Source: Leptolyngbya subtilissima AS-A7
Lineage (GTDB): Bacteria; Cyanobacteriota; Cyanobacteriia; Phormidesmidales; Phormidesmidaceae
Length of the DNA stretch: 64,000 bases
Assembly (NCBI RefSeq): GCF_039962255.1
Contig: NZ_JAMPKY010000005.1
Location: forward strand, 248,001-312,000
Direction: 5' to 3'
The position numbers and the translations under genes are program-made. This document shows, one piece after another, positions 8,137-18,068 of the stretch. Position 1 is the stretch's first letter. Each line of letters begins with the position of its first letter. The notes beneath the pieces are model-generated. The model was given only the letters and a program-made list of their open reading frames with translations, was not told where the DNA came from and did not search any database.

Positions 8137-10143
8137 AGCTTGGGGAGCAATCAGTGACGCACTGGGAGTTGCAGGGCTGACGGCGGCGATTGCCAGATCC
8201 TTGCTGTCCGCTGCGTGATGGGTGCTGTCTTTGGCTGACACCGTGATCGCCTCAGGTTGGTAGGCGGCCACATCAAACCAGAAGGTGGTGCCGATGCCCA
8301 CTTCGCTGACCAGGTGTACCTGGCTGCTGTGCTTTTCAATAATGTTTTTGACAATGGAGAGGCCCAGGCCGGTGCCCTCCAGGGTGTGGACACGGTTCTC
8401 AACGCGGAAGAAGCGATCGAAGATGGCCTGCTGGTCTTCGGGGGCAATGCCAATGCCGGTGTCAGAGATCTCAATGCGAATGTAGCCGCCCTCGTTGGGG
8501 TCGTCGCTAGGGGGCACAATCTGGTGGGCCCGCAGCATCACCTGGCCACCTGACTCGGTAAATTTGAGCGCATTGCCCACCAAGTTGCTAAACACCTGGA
8601 GCAGCAGGTCGTAGTTACCAATCACCGGCGGAAGGTTGGGCTCCACATCCTGTAGCAGCTCGATCTTCTTATCACGAGCGTTGAGACGGTGAGTGCGCAG
8701 GGTCTGCTCAATTGGTTGAATGATATCCACCGCGTCGAGCTGGTACTGGCGGCTCGACTCGAGGCGCGACAGGTCGAGCACATCGTTGACCAAACGGGTG
8801 AGGCGATCGGTTTCGTGGTTGGCGGTTTCGAGAAATTCCTTGCGCTCGCCGTCGCTGAGGTCTTCGCCGTACTCGTGCAGGGTTTCAATGAACGACTTGA
8901 TGTTAAACAGCGGTGTGCGCAGCTCGTGGGAGACATTGCTGATGAACTGGGCCTTGGCTTCGTTGAGGGCCACCTCACGGGTAATATCCTGCACGGTGAT
9001 GGCCAGACCTTTGACGTTCTCTTTGGCCTGGTCGAGCACGGTGTTGAGCAAGATCCGCAGGGTGCGATGGCTGGGCTCGGTGATCGGCACCCGAAATTCC
9101 ATCGCCTCTGAGTCGCCTTTGACAGCCTGAAACAGCGGCCGGGTGAGCTGCACCCGCACGGCGTTGGGGAAGTGCTCCAGGATGTTTTTCCCGTCCAAAA
9201 TCTGATCATCCCAGCCAAAGATGCGGCGGGCGGTGGGGTTGACCAGCACGGCATGCATATCGCTGTCGAGCAAAATGGCCCCGTCAGCGATAGTAGAAAC
9301 TAGGGTTTCGAGCTTGGCTTTTTCGGCGGTAAGCTCTTCGATGTTTTGCTCTTCGTAGCTTTCTAGGCGCTCAGCCATGTCGTTAAAGCTGTAGATCAGC
9401 TCACCGAGTTCGCCCCCCAAAGGCAGGTCGATACGCTGCCTAAAGTTGCCATCGGCGATGTTTTTCACCCCCAGCGAGAGCTCTTTGATCGGCTGAGTGA
9501 TGGTGAGGGCGTTGAACACAGCCCCTAAAATCACCATCACCCAGATGGAGACGAACACCGCAATGGTGACATCGCGGGTCAGGTGTGAGGAGGCAACCAC
9601 CGTGGGGTTGGGGTTGATGCCCATGGCCAAGACGCCTAGGTGAATGCCGTTGTAGTTGAGGGGCACAAAGACGTCGGTAACTTCACCCGCTGGGGTCAGG
9701 TGCTGGCGCACCAGGGGGCGATCGGTGTTTTGGGCATAGCCCTCGGGCAGCTGCATGCGCCGCCGCAGCGTGAGAGAGTTTTGGACCGCTGCTTCGGAAA
9801 AGGGGATACCGAAGAAAATGTCGCCATTCTCGTCAGCGTACAGCATGTAGCGCACGCTGGAGGTGCTCTGGTAAAAGCTGTAAGAGAAGCGGGCTAGCTC
9901 AGTCCGGTCGGCTTCTTTGACCAGAGGGGCGACGTTGGCGGCTAACAGCAGGCCCAGATCTCGGGCAAAACGGGTGTCGTTGAGTCGGGCATCCATCTGG
10001 ATGGTGTTGACGGCCCAGAAGGTAAGGGCACTCGTAATCATGGACACCACCAGCGTTGCCCCAGCCATCAGCCGGGTTTGGAGGGTGAAGTCGCCCCACC
10101 AGTGCAGGAAGATATCGCGAATTTTAGCCAGAAGCCTGATCAA
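8125..10143 (-). CDS. nblS: Sensor histidine kinase NblS/Hik33 (DspA) type
   Basis: 672 residues. Order: transmembrane helix at about 25-46, periplasmic sensor region to about 190, second helix at 193-215, HAMP at about 216-268, PAS at about 280-395, HisKA with phospho-acceptor His406 in SNVSHELRTPLFNIKSF, and HATPase with N-box NLVGNALKFT, G1 DTGIGI and G2 GTGLGLSI. The length, domain order and HELRTPLFNIKSFIETL sequence match NblS/Hik33, the widely conserved cyanobacterial kinase that controls phycobilisome degradation and responses to high light, cold, osmotic and nutrient stress, acting mainly on RpaB/NblR-type regulators. The C-terminal 40 residues are a variable Ala/Ser-rich tail. It is convergent with trpF. 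Confidence 0.93.
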   Translation of the reverse strand: MIRLLAKIRDIFLHWWGDFTLQTRLMAGATLVVSMITSALTFWAVNTIQMDARLNDTRFARDLGLLLAANVAPLVKEADRTELARFSYSFYQSTSSVRYMLYADENGDIFFGIPFSEAAVQNSLTLRRRMQLPEGYAQNTDRPLVRQHLTPAGEVTDVFVPLNYNGIHLGVLAMGINPNPTVVASSHLTRDVTIAVFVSIWVMVILGAVFNALTITQPIKELSLGVKNIADGNFRQRIDLPLGGELGELIYSFNDMAERLESYEEQNIEELTAEKAKLETLVSTIADGAILLDSDMHAVLVNPTARRIFGWDDQILDGKNILEHFPNAVRVQLTRPLFQAVKGDSEAMEFRVPITEPSHRTLRILLNTVLDQAKENVKGLAITVQDITREVALNEAKAQFISNVSHELRTPLFNIKSFIETLHEYGEDLSDGERKEFLETANHETDRLTRLVNDVLDLSRLESSRQYQLDAVDIIQPIEQTLRTHRLNARDKKIELLQDVEPNLPPVIGNYDLLLQVFSNLVGNALKFTESGGQVMLRAHQIVPPSDDPNEGGYIRIEISDTGIGIAPEDQQAIFDRFFRVENRVHTLEGTGLGLSIVKNIIEKHSSQVHLVSEVGIGTTFWFDVAAYQPEAITVSAKDSTHHAADSKDLAIAAVSPATPSASLIAPQADQS

Positions 10144-10215
10144 CGGAACCTATGGAATACTGAATGTTGAATTCAGCCTTTATTCTGGCATGTTCTTCGC
10201 ATCTTAGCCCTAGCG

Positions 10216-10560
10216 CTAGTCTTCGAAGAGGGTTTCAAACTCGTGGCGCAGACTATCGTAGTTGACCACACGGGCCACAATTAGATTTTGGTTACCCTGG
10301 GCGGCGGCGAACTGCTGTTTCCAGTGACGCACGTCGTGCTCTTGGCTCAGCCAGAAGGCGACAATGGTGCTGACGATCGCATCCCAATCCCAATCGGGCT
10401 TGCGGTGCACGGCCTCGGTGGCGTCGATAAAGGCATCGAGGGTGCAGCAATAGCTGCCGAGGAAGGCTTGGCTGCGATCGCGCCGCGCCTCCACCTGCTG
10501 CTGGTGGTTGAAGAATTGCAGTACTGGGGCAATGCCAATGATGTCAAAGCTATAGCTCAT
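10216..10560 (-). CDS. Conserved cyanobacterial hypothetical protein
   Basis: 114 residues, no recognised domain. It is helical and rich in aromatic and His residues (FNHQQQVEARRDRSQAFLG, DWDWDAIVSTIVAFWLSQEHDVRHW), with no signal peptide or membrane segment, and probably cytosolic. It lies 72 nt upstream of nblS on the same strand, so co-transcription and a link to stress signalling are possible but unproven. Even codon use and good start context make it a real gene rather than a chance frame. Confidence 0.65.
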   Translation of the reverse strand: MSYSFDIIGIAPVLQFFNHQQQVEARRDRSQAFLGSYCCTLDAFIDATEAVHRKPDWDWDAIVSTIVAFWLSQEHDVRHWKQQFAAAQGNQNLIVARVVNYDSLRHEFETLFED

Positions 10561-10782
10561 GGTTTAACCGGAGGATAAAGCTAAGCAGATTAAGCTGAAA
10601 TCGGCAATGAATCGCGTGCAGAGTCAATACCGATGACGCAAGTTAGTGAACAGTTTAGACAGTTCACTCAGTGAAGTTGTTCGCCTGCAACGGTTTTTGA
10701 CGATTTCTACAAAATAGACGAGCGCTACTATTAAGAGACACCGCCGTCAGTTAGAGATTGCCCAGTCCCTTCGGAGCATCCT

Positions 10783-11367
10783 ATGACCACCCTGGATTTG
10801 CCCCTTGAACTCAACCTTGAGGCTGTTCATTTTACCGATGAGCAGTTTTATCAACTCTGCATTCACAACCCGGAGATGGCGATCGAGCAAAATGCCCAAG
10901 GAGTGTTGATCGTTATGCCCCCTGTTGGCGGTGAGAACGGCAATCAAGAAATGGAGTTGGGGACTGACCTAGCGTTGTGGAATCGACAAAGCAAACTTGG
11001 CAAAGTCTTTAGCTCGTCCACTGTTTTTCAGCTGCCGGTCGGCAGCAAGCGATCGCCCGATGCTGCCTGGGTCGAACTATCCCGTTGGGAGGCGCTGACC
11101 CCAGAGCAGCGGCGTAGATTCCCTCCCATTGCGCCTGATTTTGTGATGGAGGTGCGATCGAGCACCGATAACCTAACAACTCTGCGCGAGAAGATGCAGG
11201 AATACATGGCTAGCGGTGTTCGTCTAGGCTGGCTAATTAACCCAAAGGATCAGCAGGTGGAAATCTATCGGCCTGGGCAGGAAGCGGAGATGCGATCGCT
11301 GCCTACTCAGCTCTTTGGAGAGTCCGTGCTGCCGGGCTTCATCCTAGATGTTTCCCCATTTGCTTAG
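10783..11367 (+). CDS. Uma2 family (DUF820) PD-(D/E)XK-like nuclease
   Basis: 194 residues. The motifs GENGNQEMELGTDLALWNRQ, SPDAAWVELSRW and PDFVMEVRSSTD, followed by KMQEYMASGVRLGWLINP, are diagnostic of the Uma2/DUF820 family, which has a restriction-endonuclease-like fold and is expanded to dozens of copies in many cyanobacteria. The acidic residues in SPDA and MEVRS are in place for metal binding; the usual catalytic Gln/Lys position is occupied by Arg in EVR, as in many members. Cellular role unknown; often considered linked to mobile elements. It is isolated, with its own promoter region upstream. Confidence 0.9.
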   Translation: MTTLDLPLELNLEAVHFTDEQFYQLCIHNPEMAIEQNAQGVLIVMPPVGGENGNQEMELGTDLALWNRQSKLGKVFSSSTVFQLPVGSKRSPDAAWVELSRWEALTPEQRRRFPPIAPDFVMEVRSSTDNLTTLREKMQEYMASGVRLGWLINPKDQQVEIYRPGQEAEMRSLPTQLFGESVLPGFILDVSPFA

Positions 11368-11399
11368 CTGCTGGAATATTCCCATAGCCAGCCGACCTT

Positions 11400-11405
11400 T
11401 ATAAC
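11400..11405 (+). promoter_or_regulatory. Candidate -10 box of the structured RNA
   Basis: TATAAC at 11400-11405 is a good -10 hexamer and would place transcription start at about 11412, exactly at the 5' side of the long-range stem of the RNA described next. No clear -35 box is visible. Confidence 0.4.
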
Positions 11406-11411
11406 ACTTGC

Positions 11412-11618
11412 TTGCGGAGCTTTGTAAGTGACAGGCGTCACAGTTCGCAAAACTCTTGAGAGCATCTTCCCCTCAAACAACCTGCCATGAAGATGCGGGT
11501 GTAAGGGATGACTCAGCCGTGCCCTTGAGGCATTCTAAGTACAGATAAGACGAGCTTCGCAAATATAACTAACTCCCTATTCTAAGCAGCCCCTGGTGCC
11601 TCGGCATCGGGGGTTATT
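11412..11618 (+). ncRNA. Candidate structured non-coding RNA (6S-like shape, identity unknown)
   Basis: This interval lies between the Uma2 gene and ahcY and has no plausible protein. Its ends pair: TTGCGGAGCT (11412-11421) with AGCTTCGCAA (11553-11562), ten pairs including one G-U. Inside are the stems GTGAC/GTCAC (11428-11432 with 11437-11441) and GCATCTTC/GAAGATGC (11462-11469 with 11489-11496). A -10 box lies 6 nt before the first arm and a strong terminator at 11590-11619 follows. A promoter, a closed long-range stem and a terminator give a transcript of about 207 nt. The general shape is like 6S RNA, but no conserved 6S sequence was recognised and the identity remains open. Confidence 0.45.
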
Positions 11619-11619
11619 T
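11590..11619 (+). terminator. Rho-independent terminator of the candidate RNA
   Basis: CCCCTGGTGCC (11590-11600) pairs with GGCATCGGGGG (11603-11613) with two G-U pairs, followed by TTATTT. It reads in the + direction and lies about 220 nt after the Uma2 stop, so it more probably ends a separate transcript that starts near 11412. Confidence 0.65.
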
Positions 11620-11625
11620 AATGGA

Positions 11626-11660
11626 AAAGCCCCGGGATGCTGCGAGCGTCCTGGGGCTTT
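11626..11660 (-). terminator. ahcY terminator
   Basis: AAAGCCCCGGGATGCT (11626-11641) pairs with 11645-11660 with a 3-nt loop and two G-U wobbles. On the ahcY strand the stem ends in a run of T (CTTTTCC). It stands back-to-back with the + strand terminator at 11590-11619. Confidence 0.75.
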
Positions 11661-11679
11661 AGTTGAGGGAGACGATGGC

Positions 11680-13005
<1,326 letters not shown>

Positions 13006-13099
13006 CTAGCTTAACGGAATTTCACGCAGGGGACTGCCCCGATATTGTATAGGGGCTACCGTCGTAATGCTTTGGCAGGAATTTGTACGGCCCCGAATT

Positions 13100-13888
13100 T
13101 CATGCCGGGTACTGGCCCGATCGCACCTCGGTACAAAACTGTTGGGCAGCTTCAACGGCCTGCTGCCTGAGGTTGGCGTAGACCTTGGCAAAGGGTGGCT
13201 GCCAAGCCGAAAGTCCAAGAACGTCGGCGGTGACCAGCACCTGGCCATCGCAGTGCACCCCCGCGCCAATGCCAATGGTGGGAATGCGCAGCGCCTTAGT
13301 AATATCGCGAGCTAGCTCTACAGGAATGTGCTCTAAAACGATGGAAAACGCTCCGGCCTGCTCTAGGGCTTTGGCCTCTGCCAGGATGCGATCGGCCTCG
13401 GCCTCGGTTTTGCCCTGCTTGCGAAAACCACCAAACTGGTTGATCGATTGGGGTGTCAGCCCCACGTGCCCCATCACCGGAATGCCCCACTGCACCAGTC
13501 GGCGCACGGTTTCAACCATACCTTCGTGGCCGCCCTCCAGCTTTACTGCCTGGGCTCCGGCTTCCTTGAGCATTTGCCCTGCGGCGCGAATGGCATCTTC
13601 AACGCTAGTCTGGTAGCTCAGAAAGGGTAGATCGACCACTAGGAGAGCATTTTTGACCCCCCGCCGCACCGCCTTGGCGCAGATCAGCATGTCCTCTGTG
13701 GTTAGCGGCAAGGTGGTGTCGTAGCCCAATGCGACCATCGCCAACGAATCGCCCACCAGTACAATGTCGGCCCCGGCCTGGTCAACAATTTGCCCCGACA
13801 TCACATCCCAGGCGGTCAGTACGGTAATGGGTTGGGCGGGTGTGCCCGTTTGCTTCCACCGCAAAATTCGATCAACGCTAACGGCCAT
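13100..13888 (-). CDS. panB: 3-methyl-2-oxobutanoate hydroxymethyltransferase
   Basis: 262 residues. First committed step of pantothenate and CoA synthesis: it adds a hydroxymethyl group from methylene-tetrahydrofolate to 2-oxoisovalerate to give ketopantoate. [19 protein letters not shown] carries a Mg ligand, VKLEGGHEG and [18 protein letters not shown] are the other conserved blocks, and [14 protein letters not shown] closes the barrel. It is divergent from clpP with 130 bp between starts. ahcY follows on the same strand, and both enzymes touch one-carbon metabolism, but the 145-bp gap argues for separate expression. Confidence 0.97.
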   Translation of the reverse strand: MAVSVDRILRWKQTGTPAQPITVLTAWDVMSGQIVDQAGADIVLVGDSLAMVALGYDTTLPLTTEDMLICAKAVRRGVKNALLVVDLPFLSYQTSVEDAIRAAGQMLKEAGAQAVKLEGGHEGMVETVRRLVQWGIPVMGHVGLTPQSINQFGGFRKQGKTEAEADRILAEAKALEQAGAFSIVLEHIPVELARDITKALRIPTIGIGAGVHCDGQVLVTADVLGLSAWQPPFAKVYANLRQQAVEAAQQFCTEVRSGQYPA

Positions 13889-14018
13889 GGCTGCGCCTGG
13901 AAAGGGATATGGTTGTCAGGATAACAAACCCTGATTCGGCTATCCCTCCAATCTGCCGCCCCTCTGAGGAACACAACTCGCTAGAATCAGGTAAACCCGT
14001 ACGAAGTGGCTTATCACG

Positions 14019-14624
14019 ATGATCCCAACCGTTATTGAGCAATCCGGGCGTGGCGAGCGCGCGTTTGACATTTATTCCCGACTTTTGCGGGAGCGTATTA
14101 TCTTCCTCGGCCAAGAGGTCACGGCTGACTCGGCCAACTTGATTGTGGCCCAGATGCTGTTTCTTGAAGCAGAAGACCCCGACAAAGATATCTATCTCTA
14201 CATCAACTCTCCCGGTGGGTCGGTATCGGCGGGCCTGGGCATCTACGACACCATGAACCACATTCGGCCCCAGATCTGCACTATTTGCGTGGGGCTGGCG
14301 GCTAGCATGGGGGCGTTTTTGCTCACCGCAGGCGAAAAGGGCAAGCGTATGAGCCTGCCTAACTCTCGCATTATGATTCACCAGCCCTTAGGCGGTGCCC
14401 AGGGCCAGGCTACTGATATTGAGATTCAGGCGAAGGAAATTCTTTACCTGAAGAAGCAGCTGAACGATGCGATCGCCAAAAATACCGGCCAGCCTATCGA
14501 CAAAATCGCCCAAGACACCGAGCGCGACTTCTTTATGAGCCCTCAAGAAGCGGTGGAGTACGGTCTCATCGACCAAGTGATCGATCGCACCTCTGTTGGT
14601 TCTCGCCCCCTTACAGCAATGTAA
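14019..14624 (+). CDS. clpP: ATP-dependent Clp protease proteolytic subunit ClpP
   Basis: 201 residues. The catalytic triad is complete: Ser96 in [11 protein letters not shown], His121 in [11 protein letters not shown] and Asp170 in TERDFFM, the same spacing as mature E. coli ClpP. It forms the tetradecameric chamber fed by ClpC/ClpX ATPases. Cyanobacteria have several clpP paralogues plus inactive clpR; this copy is catalytically intact. No clpX or clpR is adjacent, so it is a stand-alone paralogue. A perfect hairpin follows the stop. Confidence 0.95.
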   Translation: MIPTVIEQSGRGERAFDIYSRLLRERIIFLGQEVTADSANLIVAQMLFLEAEDPDKDIYLYINSPGGSVSAGLGIYDTMNHIRPQICTICVGLAASMGAFLLTAGEKGKRMSLPNSRIMIHQPLGGAQGQATDIEIQAKEILYLKKQLNDAIAKNTGQPIDKIAQDTERDFFMSPQEAVEYGLIDQVIDRTSVGSRPLTAM

Positions 14625-14630
14625 ATCTCT

Positions 14631-14663
14631 CTAACTTCCAAGGCTTGATGCCTTGGAAGTTAG
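14631..14663. terminator. Perfect 14-bp hairpin between convergent clpP and unknown gene
   Basis: CTAACTTCCAAGGC (14631-14644) pairs exactly with 14650-14663, loop TTGAT. It overlaps the stop codon of the gene on the minus strand at 14660. It is a bidirectional terminator candidate without an extended T-run. Confidence 0.6.
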
Positions 14664-15415
14664 GCTCTGCCCTGCGGAGATTGGGTTTCTAAGAACAGCA
14701 AGAACTCCAACAGTTCGTCGTCGGTGAGGTCGTGGCGCGATAGCTTGCCGTAGGTCTTCTTCAAAAACTCACGCCCCTGGGCAACGCTCCAGCCTAACCG
14801 CTGGAGTTCTACGTCGGTTTGGGCAATGATGTCCGATAAATCGACCGCTGCTGGTTCTGCGCCTAGATCCACCAACTCGTCGGCTGAGGCCTCGATGGTA
14901 GCGGGCAGATCGGCTTGAAATGGGGCGACTGGTGGGGGCAGGGTGGGAGCTGCCACGGCCGCCAGGGGTAGCTCAGCAGCCGGTTGCTCTAGGATATTTC
15001 CCTGGTCTAAAACGGGGGGAACTAGGCTGAGCGGCGGTGGGGCAAGCTCCGGATGAGTCGTTGGCAAGGGCTCGCTGTTGGACCCGTTTGGAGGGGCGAT
15101 CGTCTCTAGGTTAGCTAAGCCCGGGCTGGGCTTGGCGATCGCTGGTTCAGGCGCCTCAACCCTATCGACCTCCACAGGAAGGGGTAGGTTGGGCAGTTCA
15201 GCTGTCAAGCTCAGGCGCTCTAGGGCGCGGGTAGTGGCTATATCTTCAGCCATCTCTAGGGCAGTGTTTGCCCCCAGCCCGCTGGCCAGAATTATGTTGT
15301 CTACTCCCGCGTAGACCCGCACAACGTAGATTCCGTCGTGGATGGTGAGCAAATCTGACGTCAGGCTGCCCTGGGGATACTGGTGGCGAAATTGCGTCAG
15401 CAGTGAACTTAGCAC
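14660..15415 (-). CDS. Cyanobacterial hypothetical protein with Pro-rich linker
   Basis: 251 residues. The N-terminal module (about 1-75) is a small alpha/beta unit (DLLTIHDGIYVVRVYAGVDN). A long Pro/Ala/Leu-rich disordered linker covers about 76-185. The C-terminal module (about 195-245: LGWSVAQGREFLKKTYGK, RHDLTDDELLEFLLFLE) recurs at the C-terminus of other cyanobacterial proteins and resembles a small helical DNA- or protein-binding domain. No catalytic motif is visible. Function unknown; the modular N- and C-domains joined by a linker suggest an adaptor. Confidence 0.65.
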   Translation of the reverse strand: MLSSLLTQFRHQYPQGSLTSDLLTIHDGIYVVRVYAGVDNIILASGLGANTALEMAEDIATTRALERLSLTAELPNLPLPVEVDRVEAPEPAIAKPSPGLANLETIAPPNGSNSEPLPTTHPELAPPPLSLVPPVLDQGNILEQPAAELPLAAVAAPTLPPPVAPFQADLPATIEASADELVDLGAEPAAVDLSDIIAQTDVELQRLGWSVAQGREFLKKTYGKLSRHDLTDDELLEFLLFLETQSPQGRA

Positions 15416-15622
15416 TCAGGCGGTCTCCCCTGCGGGTGGATGGTAACCGTACTATTCTAAGGAAGTAGGGCACGTTAGACTAAAGCCATTGTGACGCTGG
15501 CCTGCTTGAGGGCGGCGAGGGAATTCCCTCAATGGCGTGCGACCGTGGGTCAGGCTGGCTGACAAGCCGGTGCTTTTACCCTGAATATTTTAATTGCTAC
15601 TCTAGGCGGCTGAACTGAGCTA

Positions 15623-16438
15623 ATGCTAGACCGATTACTCGATATCTCTAATAACTTTGGGGTCGATACCCTACTACTGCTGCCGGTGCTGATTGCCCTG
15701 GAGGCGGTGCTGTCGGCCGACAACGCGATCGCCCTGGCGGCGATCGCCCAAGGCTTAGAGAGCGAAACCATGCAGCGCCGGGCGCTCAACTTTGGGTTGC
15801 TGATCGCTTTCGTTTTGCGGGTTGGGCTAATTTTGACGGCAGGCTGGGTGCTTCAGTTCTGGCAGTTTGAAGTGATGGGAGCGGCCTATCTGCTGTGGCT
15901 AGTGTATAAGCACTTCACCGCTGCAACCGACGACGCAGACCAGCACCACGCCCCGAGATTTGCCACTGTTTTGCAGGCAATTCCGGTGATTGCCTTCACC
16001 GATCTAGCCTTTTCACTCGATAGCGTCACCACCGCCCTGGCTTTATCCAAGGATGTGGTGGTAATTTTGCTAGGCGGCACCATCGGTATTATCACTCTGC
16101 GGTTTATGGCAGGGCTGTTCATTCGCTGGCTCGAGGAGTTTGAGCATTTAGAAGACGCGGGCTTTATCACCGTGGCCTTTGTGGGCGTTCGTCTGCTGGT
16201 GCGGGTGATTGACTCCAATTTAGTGCCCCCAGAGTGGACGATGGTGCTGGTGATTGCCCTGGTGTTTGCTTGGGGCTTCTCAAAGCGCGTGGAGGAAAGT
16301 GCCAGTGTTGAATCAGCTCATTTAGGCAATGGCAAAATGCCCACTGTTGCTGAGTTAGAGGCCCAGGGCAGTATTTCTTCGGAAGCTGCCTCCAATCAGG
16401 AAAAGGCCACCCCGGCATTACCCCTTCAGCAAGACTAA
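15623..16438 (+). CDS. TerC family integral membrane protein
   Basis: 271 residues with seven or so hydrophobic segments. The TerC signatures EAVLSADNAIALAAIA in the first helices and FTDLAFSLDSVTTALALS in the middle contain the acidic residues thought to bind metal ions. Bacterial TerC/Alx proteins act in tellurite resistance and Mn2+ export; plant homologues assist thylakoid membrane protein insertion, so a thylakoid role is possible here. The C-terminal 45 residues are hydrophilic and variable. It is convergent with the sulfurtransferase gene, 29 bp apart. Confidence 0.9.
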   Translation: MLDRLLDISNNFGVDTLLLLPVLIALEAVLSADNAIALAAIAQGLESETMQRRALNFGLLIAFVLRVGLILTAGWVLQFWQFEVMGAAYLLWLVYKHFTAATDDADQHHAPRFATVLQAIPVIAFTDLAFSLDSVTTALALSKDVVVILLGGTIGIITLRFMAGLFIRWLEEFEHLEDAGFITVAFVGVRLLVRVIDSNLVPPEWTMVLVIALVFAWGFSKRVEESASVESAHLGNGKMPTVAELEAQGSISSEAASNQEKATPALPLQQD

Positions 16439-16467
16439 AAAGCCCTGTCGTCAGCCGCACCAAGCCG

Positions 16468-17292
16468 TTAAAGATAGGAGCACCAGTCGCTCCAGCCACC
16501 GGGGTAGAGCTTAGCCATGGGCCGACCCGCCACGGTTTGAGCCAGCAGGTTGACGCAGGCCGTCACCCCTGAGCCGCAGTAGACGATCACCTCCTCGGCA
16601 TCGTTCAAACCGGCCCAGTGTTGGCTCAGCTCATCAGCGGGTTTCATGTGCCCGTTCTCGGCAGAAACATCTTGCCAAAAGTAGTTCACCGCGCCGGGAA
16701 TGCTGCCTGCTACTGGGTCGATGGGTTCGACCTCACCCCGATAGCGATCGGGCGATCGCGCATCGATCAGTAGCGTGCCTTCCCGGCAGTGGCGCACCGT
16801 CTCAATATCAACAATCCAATCTTGGCGCGGCGCAGGCACAAAGTGGCCCGAGCGAGGTGCAGGGATCTCAGTACTGGTAGGATAGCCACCCTCTACCCAG
16901 CCTGACCAGCCGCCATCGAGCACGGCTACATTGTCGTGGCTCAGGTAGCGCAGCAGCCACCAGAGGCGCGAGGCAAAGGCAAAGCGGCTATCGTCATAGG
17001 CGACGACAAGGGTAGGCTCTGGACCGTTAGACTCTACCCCCATCGCTGTGAGCCGCTGGCTGAAAGTGTCCCAATCGGGCAGCGGGTGGCGACCCCCGTG
17101 GCGCTGCACCGGGCTCGATAGATCTCGGGTGAGGTCGAGGTACCAAGCTCCAGGAATGTGGCCAGCGGCATACTGCTGCTGACCCTGCTCGGCATCGGCT
17201 AGGGCAAAGCGACAGTCGGCGACCACAACTTTGGGGTCATCCAGGTGCTGGGCTAGCCAATCGGCGGTTACTAGATCGCGAGGATAGTTCAT
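16468..17292 (-). CDS. Sulfurtransferase with two rhodanese domains (thiosulfate/3-mercaptopyruvate type)
   Basis: 274 residues. The N-terminal rhodanese domain (about 8-130) is inactive; the C-terminal domain (about 155-274) carries the active-site loop YCGSGVTACVNLL with Cys at about residue 240. The CGSGVT loop is characteristic of 3-mercaptopyruvate sulfurtransferases, which transfer sulfur to thiols or cyanide. The protein ends with GGWSDW, as in the family. Preference between thiosulfate and mercaptopyruvate cannot be fixed from the loop alone. No partner gene is evident. Confidence 0.9.
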   Translation of the reverse strand: MNYPRDLVTADWLAQHLDDPKVVVADCRFALADAEQGQQQYAAGHIPGAWYLDLTRDLSSPVQRHGGRHPLPDWDTFSQRLTAMGVESNGPEPTLVVAYDDSRFAFASRLWWLLRYLSHDNVAVLDGGWSGWVEGGYPTSTEIPAPRSGHFVPAPRQDWIVDIETVRHCREGTLLIDARSPDRYRGEVEPIDPVAGSIPGAVNYFWQDVSAENGHMKPADELSQHWAGLNDAEEVIVYCGSGVTACVNLLAQTVAGRPMAKLYPGGWSDWCSYL

Positions 17293-17505
17293 AGATTAGA
17301 TGAACGGGATGGCTTGAGGGGTTAAAGTCTGGCCTAGCGAGAGATAGCGGTGCATCGTAGAAGTAGGGTATAAGGTTGCTGAACTGGCAACACTAGTCGT
17401 CGTAGGACCGATTGGTGCGGAATGCGGGCGGTACGAAATGTGGGTGTTCAAATAGAGTACAGTCAACCTTTTTAACCAGCAGATCCTATTTAACGAGGCG
17501 CTGTT

Positions 17506-18060
17506 ATGACTATGGACACTCAACCGAGTACTGAGACTAAAACAGCAACGGGCTGGGTCATGGCCCTCAGTATAGGCTTGATTATTTTAGGTATTTCGGC
17601 TGTTTTAATGCCGGCGATCGCTGCTGCTGTTTTCACCTCCGCCCTGGGGTGGATAGCCGTAGTCAGCGGAATTTTGCAGGTTTTACAGGCGTTTCAGGCA
17701 CAAGCGATTAGAGCGCTGTGGTTGAGCTTAGGGGTGGGCGTGTTTTACCTCGTGGCGGGGCTCTATATTTTGTTTAACCTGGCCAAAGCGACGGCGGCAC
17801 TGACGTTGGCTTTTGGTCTACTGTTTATTGCTGAGGGCATTTTTACCATCGTCATGGCGTTTACCTACCGGGCTGGGCGCACTATGTCGTGGTTTGTGGC
17901 TATCAATGGTATTGTCACGCTGATTCTAGGGATCTTGGTCATTAATCGCTGGCCGTTTGGCTCGCTTTGGCTAATTGGCTTTTATGTTGGCGTTAGCCTA
18001 TTGTTTAGCGGGGCTTCGCTGCTCGGGGCAGCGGCGGCCGCCCGCAGGGAAGTTGCCTAG
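17506..18060 (+). CDS. HdeD family (DUF308) membrane protein
   Basis: 184 residues with about six transmembrane helices in three repeats of the DUF308 hairpin, as in E. coli HdeD, which contributes to acid resistance at high cell density. Two in-frame ATG codons (17506 and 17512) are possible starts; GAGG lies 8-9 nt before the first. The stop is 8 nt before the start of the alpha/beta hydrolase gene, so the two probably form an operon. The biochemical role in cyanobacteria is unknown. Confidence 0.85.
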   Translation: MTMDTQPSTETKTATGWVMALSIGLIILGISAVLMPAIAAAVFTSALGWIAVVSGILQVLQAFQAQAIRALWLSLGVGVFYLVAGLYILFNLAKATAALTLAFGLLFIAEGIFTIVMAFTYRAGRTMSWFVAINGIVTLILGILVINRWPFGSLWLIGFYVGVSLLFSGASLLGAAAAARREVA

Positions 18061-18068
18061 GACCGTCC

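Noticed and set aside
17296-17523. Minus-strand frame between the sulfurtransferase and HdeD genes
   Set aside because: It overlaps the HdeD start and its composition is not protein-like; probably chance.
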